DNA of 64,000 nt from Youngiibacter multivorans (GTDB lineage: Bacteria; Bacillota; Clostridia; Clostridiales; Clostridiaceae): contig NZ_JAGGKC010000018.1 in the NCBI RefSeq assembly GCF_017873395.1, forward strand, positions 21,624-85,623, written 5' to 3'. Below, in pieces: positions 29,219 to 36,846 of this stretch. The number at the start of each line of letters is the position of its first letter. Positions within the stretch are counted from its first letter, which is position 1. A program made the translations under genes and the position numbers. The notes beneath the pieces are model-generated. The model searched no databases. It was not told the DNA's origin and was given only the letters and a program-made list of their open reading frames with translations.

Positions 29219-30136
29219 ATGAAGACTAAACAGATCCCATTGATTTCTGCAATGATTGCTTCTTTAATTATTTCAGGTGCCTGTGCCAAGACTCCTGAAG
29301 TAAATCCGACAGGCAGTATAAAGCCAACGCAGACAGAGTCAACGACAAGTCCTACGGAAACCAGGCCTTCAGTGACCGAAACCACTGTTGAGACAAAGAA
29401 CCTTGACGGTGATACTTTGATGAAGGAAGGAAGCCTCTTCAAGATGGCTGATATAGATGGAGACGGATTTGATGAGAAGGTAGTCCTTGATCCGGTGAAG
29501 ACAGGCAGCCCATCGGTTTATACAAGCTTTACGATCAGAGTGGGGGACTCGTCCATCGAAGCACATTACGAGGATTTCGAACCTGATTTTTCAATCGTCG
29601 ATATAGATGATTCTGATGAGTTTATGGAGATTGCAGTCAGCTCATACGGACCAAGCAGCGACCTTAATACCGCATTCTATCATTATGATGGCAAAGACCT
29701 GAAATTCATGGGTGAAATACAGGGCTTCTACGGAATGACTGAGTGGGGCGAAGGCGAGCTGAAAATAGATGGTTCAGGAAAGATCAGGACACTTGTGAAG
29801 ACATACTTCATCCAGACCTGGTTCCATGAGGAGGAGTATCTGCTAAAAGGTGACCTGTCCTTTGAGAAGGTCGGGAAAGACCTCTACACCATGAACACCG
29901 ATGTGGTTCTTCTGGGCGACCTCACTCTCTACAAGGAGCGTGGCGGAGCGGAGCCTGGTATCGCCTTGAAAAAGGGAGACGAGGTCCTGTTGAAGGATAC
30001 TGATGACAAGGAGTGGTGCTCAGTCGTCACAAAGAGCGGAGAAACAGGGTGGATTGCAGTGGATGAGGACTACAAGGTCAGAGGCACTTCGTATTATACA
30101 TACGATTTGTTTGAAGGTCTGACTATTGCAGACTGA
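29219..30136 (+). CDS. Putative lipoprotein with C-terminal SH3-like domain
   Basis: A 305-residue secreted protein. A signal peptide ends in LIISGAC, a loose lipobox with Cys at about residue 24. It is followed by a Thr/Pro/Ser-rich linker, a middle beta-rich region with a calcium-type DIDGDGFDE loop near 80, and an SH3-like C-domain (KKGDEVLLKDTDDKEWCSVVTKSGETGWIAV). ATG 29219 is seven bases after GGAGG; an ATG at 29204 would place that site inside the coding region. It probably sits on the outer face of the membrane near the cell wall. The function is unknown. Confidence 0.75.
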   Translation: MKTKQIPLISAMIASLIISGACAKTPEVNPTGSIKPTQTESTTSPTETRPSVTETTVETKNLDGDTLMKEGSLFKMADIDGDGFDEKVVLDPVKTGSPSVYTSFTIRVGDSSIEAHYEDFEPDFSIVDIDDSDEFMEIAVSSYGPSSDLNTAFYHYDGKDLKFMGEIQGFYGMTEWGEGELKIDGSGKIRTLVKTYFIQTWFHEEEYLLKGDLSFEKVGKDLYTMNTDVVLLGDLTLYKERGGAEPGIALKKGDEVLLKDTDDKEWCSVVTKSGETGWIAVDEDYKVRGTSYYTYDLFEGLTIAD

Positions 30137-30159
30137 CAAGTTCTGGGCTAAAATCTTAA

Positions 30160-30168
30160 TTATCCACA
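30160..30168 (+). promoter_or_regulatory. Single consensus DnaA box upstream of murB
   Basis: TTATCCACA, a perfect DnaA-box 9-mer, lies about 80 bases before the murB start and upstream of a TATAAT near 30209. It stands alone, so it is not an origin. It may be chance or a DnaA regulatory site. Confidence 0.3.
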
Positions 30169-30248
30169 GGTTTTAGAAATATTTGTTTATTATTTACCAT
30201 TGTTTGTGTATAATTCTAAGTTGTAGTATTTTAATCAGGAGCTGACAA

Positions 30249-31178
30249 ATGAACAATTATCCTTTGGCTTTGAAAAAGCTGGAAGAAATCCTAGATAAGA
30301 ATGAAATATTGGTCGATGAGCCTATGAGGAATCACACTTACTTCGAGATAGGCGGGACTGCGGACATCATTGCGATCCCGAATACCATTGAGAAGCTTAT
30401 CAGCGTTATTAAGCTGATGAAGGAAGAGGAGGTACCTCTTTTTCTGATTGGCAACGGATCCAACCTTCTCGTAAAGGATGGGGGCATCAGAGGCTGCGTA
30501 CTCAAGACAGAAGCCATAAAAAAGATATCCTGTGACGGCGAAAGGTTAACTGCAGAATGCGGTGCTCTCCTAAAGGATATTTCTGATGCGGCACTTGATG
30601 CATCTCTTGGCGGCTTCGAATTCGCATGCGGAATACCAGGAACCCTTGGCGGTGCGGTGTTCATGAATGCCGGAGCATACGACGGAGAAATGTCGTTTGT
30701 CCTTGAAAGCGCAAGGGTCCTTACCAGGGATCTTGAGGTTGTGACCCTTAAGAACGGCGACCTGGAGATGGGATACAGGACATCTGCAGTGAAGGAGAAC
30801 GGATATGTTGTCCTTGAAGCAGTTCTGAAGCTTGTGACCGGAGACAGGGAAGCCATAAAGGCAAAGATTGACGACCTCACTGAGAGAAGGAACGAAAGGC
30901 AGCCTCTGGAGTACCCTTCAGCAGGAAGCACCTTCAAGAGACCGCCTGGCTATTATGCAGGCAAGCTTATCCAGGATGCCGGACTCAAGGGCTATCAGAT
31001 AGGTGGAGCTCAGGTCTCCGAGAAGCATTCAGGCTTTGTCATCAATAAGGACCATGCATCTGCCAAGGATGTCATAGACCTCATAAACCACATAAAGAAG
31101 ACAGTGGACTCCAAGTTCGGAGTTGAGCTCAATACCGAGATACTTATAGTCGGAGAAGAGCTGAGGGATATTTCGTAG
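30249..31178 (+). CDS. murB: UDP-N-acetylenolpyruvoylglucosamine reductase
   Basis: A 309-residue FAD enzyme that reduces UDP-GlcNAc-enolpyruvate to UDP-MurNAc. It has the FAD-binding blocks RNHTYFEIGGTAD and GNGSNLLVKDGG, then CGIPGTLGGAVFMNAGAYDGE and the catalytic serine segment YPSAGSTFKRP. The length and the GSTFKRP context fit the Bacillota type. In many relatives murB is followed by rapZ-yvcK-whiA; here rapZ is absent and unrelated genes intervene. Confidence 0.96.
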   Translation: MNNYPLALKKLEEILDKNEILVDEPMRNHTYFEIGGTADIIAIPNTIEKLISVIKLMKEEEVPLFLIGNGSNLLVKDGGIRGCVLKTEAIKKISCDGERLTAECGALLKDISDAALDASLGGFEFACGIPGTLGGAVFMNAGAYDGEMSFVLESARVLTRDLEVVTLKNGDLEMGYRTSAVKENGYVVLEAVLKLVTGDREAIKAKIDDLTERRNERQPLEYPSAGSTFKRPPGYYAGKLIQDAGLKGYQIGGAQVSEKHSGFVINKDHASAKDVIDLINHIKKTVDSKFGVELNTEILIVGEELRDIS

Positions 31179-31185
31179 AATCCAG

Positions 31186-31211
31186 CCGCCATGATTTTCA
31201 TGGCGGTTTTT
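31186..31211 (+). terminator. Rho-independent terminator after murB
   Basis: A perfect nine-base-pair stem CCGCCATGA / TCATGGCGG with a three-base loop, directly followed by five T residues. Confidence 0.9.
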
Positions 31212-31273
31212 GATTGCATAAATACAGTTTAGAGGTAGAATATTTGAAAGACACTTAGGTGGTGATTGCTGGT

Positions 31274-31702
31274 ATGATAAGGAAAATGGAAGAGGCTGAC
31301 TACGACGATGCCTTCAGGCTATGGAGTGGAACAAACGGGATGGGGCTTAGGAGCCTTGATGATTCAAGGGAGGGAATAGGAAGATTCCTTACAAAGAATC
31401 CTGATACTTGTTTCGTTTCTGAAGACCATGAGAAGCTTACTGGCACAATCCTGTGCGGACACGATGGAAGAAGAGGATACATATACCATCTGGCTGTTGA
31501 AGATGAACACAGGGGAGAAGGTATAGGCAGGGCACTGGTTGAAGCGGCGGAGAATGCGCTGATAAAAGAAGGAATAAACAAGTCAGCACTTGTTGTGTTC
31601 AGGGCGAATATCTCGGGCAACAGATTCTGGGAGAGAATGGGCTATCTTGAGAGAGAAGACTTGGTATACAGAAACAGAAGCCTCAAAGAAGACAATGAGT
31701 AG
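31274..31702 (+). CDS. GNAT family N-acetyltransferase
   Basis: A 142-residue GNAT protein, MIRKMEEADYDDAFRLW..., with GTILCGHDGRRGYIYHLAVEDEHRGEGIGRALVEAAENAL carrying the acetyl-CoA R-x2-G-x-G loop and a C-terminal NRFWERMGYLEREDLVYRN. It belongs to the small single-domain acetyltransferases of unknown substrate. The ATG at 31274 follows an AGGTGGTGATT ribosome site, a form used by several genes in this window. Confidence 0.85.
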   Translation: MIRKMEEADYDDAFRLWSGTNGMGLRSLDDSREGIGRFLTKNPDTCFVSEDHEKLTGTILCGHDGRRGYIYHLAVEDEHRGEGIGRALVEAAENALIKEGINKSALVVFRANISGNRFWERMGYLEREDLVYRNRSLKEDNE

Positions 31703-31805
31703 AGGTTCCCAATAACATGGTAATTATTTTGATGTTGCTTTATGTTTATTTTGCAATGAAATATTAGATTCTCCAGATATAGAATTCTGATTCAGGATTG
31801 CATAG

Positions 31806-31976
31806 AATCTTCTAAGAAGTGATAAGAAAGTAACACAGGTAGAACTCTATGCAAAGCTGAATACTACAACTTCCGTTGTATCAAGGATTGAAAGCGGAAA
31901 CCAGAATGTGTCGGTCGATATGGTAGAGAAAATTGCTGAAGCATTAGGCAAGACAGTTGAGTTTTTGTTCAAGTGA
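31806..31976 (+). pseudogene. XRE-type helix-turn-helix protein remnant
   Basis: An open stretch of 56 codons ending in TGA at 31974 translates to a clear HTH of the Cro/C1-HigA type: VTQVELYAKLNTTTSVVSRIESG, then SVDMVEKIAEALGKTVEFLF. It has no usable start codon, and a TAG lies just upstream, so the N-terminal helix and start are lost. It looks like the tail of an antitoxin or phage-type repressor. No toxin partner is visible. The rest of the 31703-32124 gap shows nothing else. Confidence 0.7.
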
Positions 31977-32063
31977 AAAATCATTTGAGTTGCTAATTTA
32001 TCAGTGTCATATATGATTTGGTCTGCAATTTTATAAATCCAGGTGCGATTATGAATTAAAATC

Positions 32064-32092
32064 TGAACAGGAGCAATGATTAATGGTATAAT
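32064..32092 (+). promoter_or_regulatory. Predicted promoter of the aminotransferase gene
   Basis: TGAACA at 32064-32069 and TATAAT at 32087-32092 with a 17-base spacer. The -10 is extended by TGG. It lies just upstream of the aminotransferase start at 32125. Confidence 0.6.
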
Positions 32093-32124
32093 TTTTAGAG
32101 AAGTTTTGAAGGATGGTGTAAGTC

Positions 32125-33318
32125 ATGATAGCTAGAGATATGCAGAATTCTATAAAGAACGGGTCGATCATAAGGGCTATGTTTGAGGAAGGAAAGAAAA
32201 GGGCAAAGATATACGGTGCTGAGAACGTATTTGATTTCAGCCTGGGAAATCCTAATGTGGAGCCGCCTGAAGAGATTAAGCAGGCAATCATTGATATAGT
32301 GTCCTCTGAGAAACCGATGAATGTACATGGCTATATGATGAATTCAGGATATGAGGATGTCAGGGAAGACATTGCGAAGTCTATCAACAGGAAATTCGGT
32401 ACTGATTTTTCCAGCAGGAACATAATAATGACAGTTGGAGCCGGTGGCGGAGCCAATGTCGTATTCAAGACACTTCTGAATCCTGACGACGAGGTAATAA
32501 CCTTTGCTCCTTTCTTTGGTGAATACAGAGGCTATGTTGCAAATTTCGGAGGAAAGCTTGTGGTTGTATCTCCCAATACTGTGGATTTCCAGCCTAATCT
32601 GGTTGAATTCAGGGAAAAGATAACAGCAAGGACAAAGGCTGTGATCATAAACTCTCCGAACAATCCAACGGGTGTAGTATATTCCGAGAAGACAATCATG
32701 GAGCTTTCAGAGATATTAAGGGAAAAGCAGAAGGAGTTTGGAACCGACATATATCTGGTTTCTGATGAACCTTACAGGGAACTGGCCTATGAGGATGTTG
32801 AGGTTCCTTATCCGACCAGGTATTTTGAGAACACCATCATCGTATATTCCTTCAGTAAGTCACTTTCGCTTCCGGGCGAAAGGATTGGATATCTCGTCAT
32901 ACCAAACGAAGTCGCAGATTATGAGGATGTATTCGCAGGAGCAGGAATAGCTACAAGGATACTTGGCTTCGTCAATGCACCATCTCTGTTCCAGAGGGTT
33001 GCAGCAAGGTGCGTCGATCTTGAGGTTGATGTTGAGGTATATAACCGAAACAGGGAGCTTTTCTACAACAGCCTGAAGTCATATGGATATGAGTGCATAA
33101 AGCCTGAAGGGGCGTTCTACATGTTCGTGAAGTCTCCTATAGCTGATGACTCAAGATTTTGCGAAATGGCAAAGGAGAAGAACATTCTTGTTGTACCTGG
33201 CTCATACTTCTCATGCCCGGGGTATTTCAGAATCGCATACTGCGTTGCATACGATACGATAAAGAATGCGCTTCCTGGATTCAAGGCTCTTATAGATGAA
33301 TTGGGTAATCAGAAATAA
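32125..33318 (+). CDS. Class I/II PLP-dependent aminotransferase
   Basis: A 397-residue fold-type I aminotransferase. Visible are DFSLGNPNVEPPEEI, the NSPNNPTGVVYSE block, SDEPYRELAYE, the PLP-lysine region YSFSKSLSLPGERIGYL (Lys in FSKS) and FRIAYCVAYDTI at the end. It most resembles aspartate/aromatic aminotransferase-like enzymes of clostridia. The neighbouring Trp-controlled transporter makes an aromatic substrate conceivable but does not show it. It is transcribed from its own promoter. Confidence 0.88.
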   Translation: MIARDMQNSIKNGSIIRAMFEEGKKRAKIYGAENVFDFSLGNPNVEPPEEIKQAIIDIVSSEKPMNVHGYMMNSGYEDVREDIAKSINRKFGTDFSSRNIIMTVGAGGGANVVFKTLLNPDDEVITFAPFFGEYRGYVANFGGKLVVVSPNTVDFQPNLVEFREKITARTKAVIINSPNNPTGVVYSEKTIMELSEILREKQKEFGTDIYLVSDEPYRELAYEDVEVPYPTRYFENTIIVYSFSKSLSLPGERIGYLVIPNEVADYEDVFAGAGIATRILGFVNAPSLFQRVAARCVDLEVDVEVYNRNRELFYNSLKSYGYECIKPEGAFYMFVKSPIADDSRFCEMAKEKNILVVPGSYFSCPGYFRIAYCVAYDTIKNALPGFKALIDELGNQK

Positions 33319-33371
33319 AAAGGGCTGAAGGCATGTTAATGGCTTCTCCAAAAAAACGAAAAAATTAGTTC

Positions 33372-33400
33372 TTGATTTTTGTTTTTTTGGAGCATATAAT
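33372..33400 (+). promoter_or_regulatory. Promoter of the trpP T-box transcript
   Basis: TTGATT at 33372-33377 and a perfect TATAAT at 33395-33400 with a 17-base spacer. Transcription would begin near 33407, just ahead of T-box stem I. Confidence 0.75.
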
Positions 33401-33424
33401 AAAGAAAATTGTGAATAAAAATTC

Positions 33425-33679
33425 GTTAATCTGGAAGAGTACTCTGGAAGGGTCGTTTTAAGAGAGTCTGCGGTGGTGAGATGCAGGCGATGGATGACCA
33501 GGGGAATGGACCAGGAAGAAGCAGTCCGAAATCATTTTGAGAGTAGTAACTGACGGGAGCCCGCCGATAAAAGGGACAGGATATGTATGTATCCGTGATG
33601 AGTGGAATCCTTTCGGGATTCAATTTAGGTGGTACCGCGCAGCATGAGCTTCGTCCTATTCAAGGATGGAGCTCTTTTT
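33425..33679 (+). promoter_or_regulatory. T-box riboswitch, tryptophan (UGG specifier)
   Basis: The T-box TAGGTGGTACCGCG lies at 33626-33639, preceded by a stem III hairpin GAATCC-TTTC-GGGATTC (33605-33621). Stem I has AGAGAGTCTGC with a GGTGGTGAG distal element and GCAGG. Two flanking helices can be drawn: TCTGG 33443-33447 with CCAGGA 33511-33516, and GGTCGT 33451-33456 with ATGACC 33494-33499. They leave an internal loop whose 3' side ends GAATGGA, placing TGG (33507-33509) as specifier codon. Tryptophan agrees with the TrpP-type transporter downstream. Uncharged tRNA-Trp should switch expression on. Confidence 0.9.
33646..33679 (+). terminator. T-box terminator
   Basis: A 12-base-pair stem GAGCTTCGTCCT / AGGATGGAGCTC with a five-base loop and a T5 tract. 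It overlaps the T-box region, so the antiterminator and terminator are mutually exclusive. Confidence 0.9.
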
Positions 33680-33762
33680 ATTTTGTAAAGGAGGTGGAAG
33701 GGATGCTCTGAAGGACACATGATGCAACGCACTCTGTTAACGAAAAGATAGGAGAGAATAAA

Positions 33763-34275
33763 ATGAATACAAAGAAAATGGTAACTGCAGCACTGTTCCT
33801 TGCAATGGGTTATATCCTCCACCTGGTAATCCCCGGACTTCCTCTTGGAAGCATGAAGCCTGATCCGTTCCTTGCCATGATGTTCCTTGCGATATTCTTC
33901 GTGGATGACTTTAAGGGAACAATAGCAATAGGCGCAGCGGCAGGATTACTGACAGCAATGACTACGACGTTCCCTATGGGACAGATACCGAACATAATAG
34001 ACAAGATGGTCACTGCACCTGCAGTCTATCTGCTTTACACAATGCTGAGGAATGCGAATCCTTCGCTTAGGACCATAGTAATAGCTTCTATCGGAACAAT
34101 AATCAGCGGAACTGTATTCCTTGGGAGCGCACAGGTATTCTTCCAGCTTCCTGCACCATTCGCTGCATTATTCGTAGGAGTTGTTCTCCCTGCAGCTGTC
34201 AGCAATACAGTAATGGTAGCTGTAATAGACAGGGTAATGTCTAAGGCAAGGATCTCTGCAAGGGTATCCGCATAG
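33763..34275 (+). CDS. trpP: Tryptophan transporter
   Basis: A 170-residue membrane protein with about five transmembrane segments. The opening MNTKKMVTAALFLAMGYILHLVIPG and the GSMKPDPFLAMMFLAIFFVDD block match the TrpP (YhaG) family of tryptophan uptake proteins. The control region is a T-box leader with a UGG specifier, so uptake should rise when tRNA-Trp is uncharged. GGAGAGAAT precedes the ATG. The family call and the regulation support each other. Confidence 0.88.
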   Translation: MNTKKMVTAALFLAMGYILHLVIPGLPLGSMKPDPFLAMMFLAIFFVDDFKGTIAIGAAAGLLTAMTTTFPMGQIPNIIDKMVTAPAVYLLYTMLRNANPSLRTIVIASIGTIISGTVFLGSAQVFFQLPAPFAALFVGVVLPAAVSNTVMVAVIDRVMSKARISARVSA

Positions 34276-34309
34276 AGAGTCCGTTCCAGGTGAAGCATCT
34301 GTTACACTA

Positions 34310-34318
34310 TGGTATAAT
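34310..34318 (+). promoter_or_regulatory. Extended -10 promoter of yvcK
   Basis: TGG plus TATAAT (34313-34318), with no clear -35. It lies about 50 bases before the yvcK start and after the end of trpP. Confidence 0.5.
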
Positions 34319-34369
34319 CGAGTAGACGGGGCAAAGACCCGATAACGCTAAAGACCAGGTGGTGATTGC

Positions 34370-35770
34370 TTGAGATTCAGGAACTGGTTCAATCTGGGAA
34401 TTGGAATAAAGAGATGGGTGGCTCTTGGATTTTCTGGCATGATGTTCATCGTGTTCGGAGTGTTCGAGATGATTTTCCACAGATATTATAATGGTTACTA
34501 CAAGCTGTTCTATGTTTACCTTATTGCGGTCGGGCTGTTCACCATCTACCTTGCCATGAACGAAGGTGTCACGAATTTCGTGGGACTTGTGGAAAAGGGA
34601 TTGGTAAATGTGAACCTTGATTCAAGGGAGATCGGCAGCCTGGTCCATGAGAGAAAGCTGCTTGTCCAGGGACCCAAGGTAGTTGTCATCGGTGGAGGGA
34701 CCGGGCTTTCTACCCTGCTGAGGGGTCTTAAGCACTACACCAACAACATCACGGCAGTGGTAACAGTAGCTGATGATGGTGGAGGATCAGGGCAGCTTAG
34801 GGAAGACCTTGGCATTCTGCCACCCGGGGACATAAGGAACTGCCTGGTTGCACTTGCCAACACTGATACCCTCATGGAGGAGCTGATGCAGTACAGGTTC
34901 CAGGATGGCTCACTTAAGGGCCAGAGCTTCGGAAATCTGTTTCTTGCTGCAATGGATGGTGTTTCGGACAATTTTGAGGACGCTGTGGCGAAGATGGCAA
35001 ACGTACTGGCTATAACCGGAAAGGTACTGCCGGTCACTTTGGAGGACCTGAGGATCAATGCTGAGCTCGAAAGCGGTCAGATAGTCATTGGAGAGTCCCA
35101 TATACCGATAGTTGGAAAGAAAGAAGCGAGCCCTATAAAAAGGCTCTATATCGAACCCTCAGATGCTAAGTGCCTTCCTGATGCAGCTGAAGCGATAAGG
35201 AATGCCGATGCTGTTGTCCTTGGACCAGGATCATTGTTCACCTCGATAATACCAAATCTGCTGGTCAATGGAATTGTTGAAGCCATAAAGGAATCGAAGG
35301 GGCTCAAGATATACATTTCGAATGTCATGACACAGCCTGGGGAGACAGATGATTTCAGGGTTTCGGACCATGTAAGGTCAATAATGGCCCATGCGGATTT
35401 CGGAGGCCTTGATTATGTCATTGCAAATACCACACTCATTGATAACATGAACCTGAAAGAAAAGTATGGAAGCATGGGACAGACCGAGGTCCTGGTCGAC
35501 AGGGAGAACCTGTCCAAATACAGCTTTGAGTTGGTTCTTGGTGACTTCCTCCTCGCAAGGGAGGATTCGGTAAGGCATGATGCCGAGAAGCTTTCCAGGG
35601 TTCTAATGGATACCATACTCAGAAAATCGCTCATCTACGACAAGAAGAGGATACTCGAGTACGTGCTGCTTTCTGACAAGCTGAAGCATAGGGAAAGAAT
35701 GCATGGTGTTCATCAGGTTGATCAACCAGTCGACCGCAAGGGCGATCAACCAGTCGAGCGTATCAATTAA
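34370..35770 (+). CDS. yvcK: YvcK-type regulator (gluconeogenesis factor, CofD-like)
   Basis: A 466-residue protein with two N-terminal hydrophobic segments (about 17-35 and 43-63) and a CofD-like domain from about 100: VVVIGGGTGLSTLLRGLK, VADDGGGSGQLREDLGILPPGDIRNCLVAL and LGPGSLFTSIIPNLLV. YvcK/GlmR proteins bind UDP-GlcNAc and steer carbon into cell-wall precursors. The N-terminal membrane part is an extension seen in clostridial forms. The start is TTG 34370 after AGGTGGTGATT. The C-terminus ends in a polar near-repeat (DQPV twice). Confidence 0.92.
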   Translation: MRFRNWFNLGIGIKRWVALGFSGMMFIVFGVFEMIFHRYYNGYYKLFYVYLIAVGLFTIYLAMNEGVTNFVGLVEKGLVNVNLDSREIGSLVHERKLLVQGPKVVVIGGGTGLSTLLRGLKHYTNNITAVVTVADDGGGSGQLREDLGILPPGDIRNCLVALANTDTLMEELMQYRFQDGSLKGQSFGNLFLAAMDGVSDNFEDAVAKMANVLAITGKVLPVTLEDLRINAELESGQIVIGESHIPIVGKKEASPIKRLYIEPSDAKCLPDAAEAIRNADAVVLGPGSLFTSIIPNLLVNGIVEAIKESKGLKIYISNVMTQPGETDDFRVSDHVRSIMAHADFGGLDYVIANTTLIDNMNLKEKYGSMGQTEVLVDRENLSKYSFELVLGDFLLAREDSVRHDAEKLSRVLMDTILRKSLIYDKKRILEYVLLSDKLKHRERMHGVHQVDQPVDRKGDQPVERIN

Positions 35771-35778
35771 GAAGAAAC

Positions 35779-35817
35779 ATGAAGAGTCGGGATAGATTTG
35801 CCTGACTCTTCATTTTG
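35779..35817 (+). terminator. Rho-independent terminator after yvcK
   Basis: A 13-base-pair stem ATGAAGAGTCGGG / CCTGACTCTTCAT with one G-T wobble and a nine-base loop, followed by TTTT. Confidence 0.85.
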
Positions 35818-35840
35818 GATTCTCCCGGAAGAGTTGTCTA

Positions 35841-35849
35841 TGATATAAT
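35841..35849 (+). promoter_or_regulatory. Extended -10 promoter of whiA
   Basis: TGA plus TATAAT (35844-35849), with no recognisable -35, about 50 bases upstream of the whiA ATG. Confidence 0.5.
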
Positions 35850-35895
35850 AGAGGATATATGCCGGTTCTGCCTCAAGCAAATGGAGTGAATAGAT

Positions 35896-36846
35896 ATGTC
35901 CTTTTCTGCAAAGGTAAAAAGTGAAATAACAAGGGATGCTGAAGTGACGAAGGAAGAGGCAAGCGCCCTGATATCCGCGATTATGAGGGTATCAGGGACC
36001 ATAATGTTCTCTTCGTCCAAGCTGTCATTCAAGATAACAACTGAAAATCCGTCTACTGCAAGATTCGTGTTCAAGCTGCTCAAGGAGCATTTCGATATTC
36101 ATGCGAACCTTATGGTCAAGAAGGGCAGCTCACTCAAGAAGAACAACATGTACATTGTTGTGATCAGTGAGGACATGGGCCTTAGGAGACTCATGAAGGA
36201 CACCGGAATATTGAGGGATGATGACGGCCCATTCGATCCTGAGTTCAGGATCAAGAAGAGCCTCATAAGGACCGATGCAGCAAGGAAAGCCTACATAAAA
36301 GGGGCGTTCCTGGGTTCCGGAAGCATCCAGAATCCTGAGAAGGCTTACCATATTGAGTTTGTGGCTAACTCTCAGGAGTATGCAGGCGACCTGATGGAGC
36401 TTATAAATACATTTGGCCTAAGCGCCAAGGTCATAAGCAGGAAGAACTCCTTCATAGTCTATCTCAAGGAAGGGGAGCAGATAGTGGACATCCTGAACAT
36501 CATAGGAGCCCACAACAGCCTTTTTGAAATTGAGAACATCAGGATAGTCAAGGACATGAGGAACAATGTCAACAGGATAGTCAACTGTGAGACAGCTAAC
36601 CTGTCAAAGACTGTGAACGCCGCTGTAAGGCAGGTCGAGTCAATAAGGCTCATTGAGACAAGGATAGGTCTCGGAAGGCTGCCAAAGCCTCTCAGGGATA
36701 TTGCGGAGATGAGGCTGGATTACCCGGATGAATCGCTGAAGGAGCTGGGTGAGATGCTGGAACCGCCTGTCGGCAAATCAGGCGTAAACCACAGGCTGAG
36801 GAAGATAGAGAAGATCGCTGATGAACTGAGGAAGGGTGGTCTCTGA
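35896..36846 (+). CDS. whiA: DNA-binding protein WhiA
   Basis: A 316-residue protein with an N-terminal WhiA domain and a LAGLIDADG-homing-endonuclease-like core (AYIKGAFLGSGSIQNPEKAYHIEFV). A C-terminal helix-turn-helix region follows (LRDIAEMRLDYPDESLKELGEMLEPPVGKSGVNHRLRKI). WhiA influences division and chromosome segregation in Bacillota. Its stop overlaps the ATG of the following regulator by one base (TGATG). Confidence 0.95.
   Translation: MSFSAKVKSEITRDAEVTKEEASALISAIMRVSGTIMFSSSKLSFKITTENPSTARFVFKLLKEHFDIHANLMVKKGSSLKKNNMYIVVISEDMGLRRLMKDTGILRDDDGPFDPEFRIKKSLIRTDAARKAYIKGAFLGSGSIQNPEKAYHIEFVANSQEYAGDLMELINTFGLSAKVISRKNSFIVYLKEGEQIVDILNIIGAHNSLFEIENIRIVKDMRNNVNRIVNCETANLSKTVNAAVRQVESIRLIETRIGLGRLPKPLRDIAEMRLDYPDESLKELGEMLEPPVGKSGVNHRLRKIEKIADELRKGGL

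Noticed and set aside
30160..30168. Replication origin
   Set aside because: Only one DnaA box, no AT-rich unwinding region with box clusters, and no dnaA or dnaN nearby.
30338..30937. Minus-strand open frame of 199 codons
   Set aside because: Antisense to murB; low-complexity Ser/Arg-rich translation with no family features.
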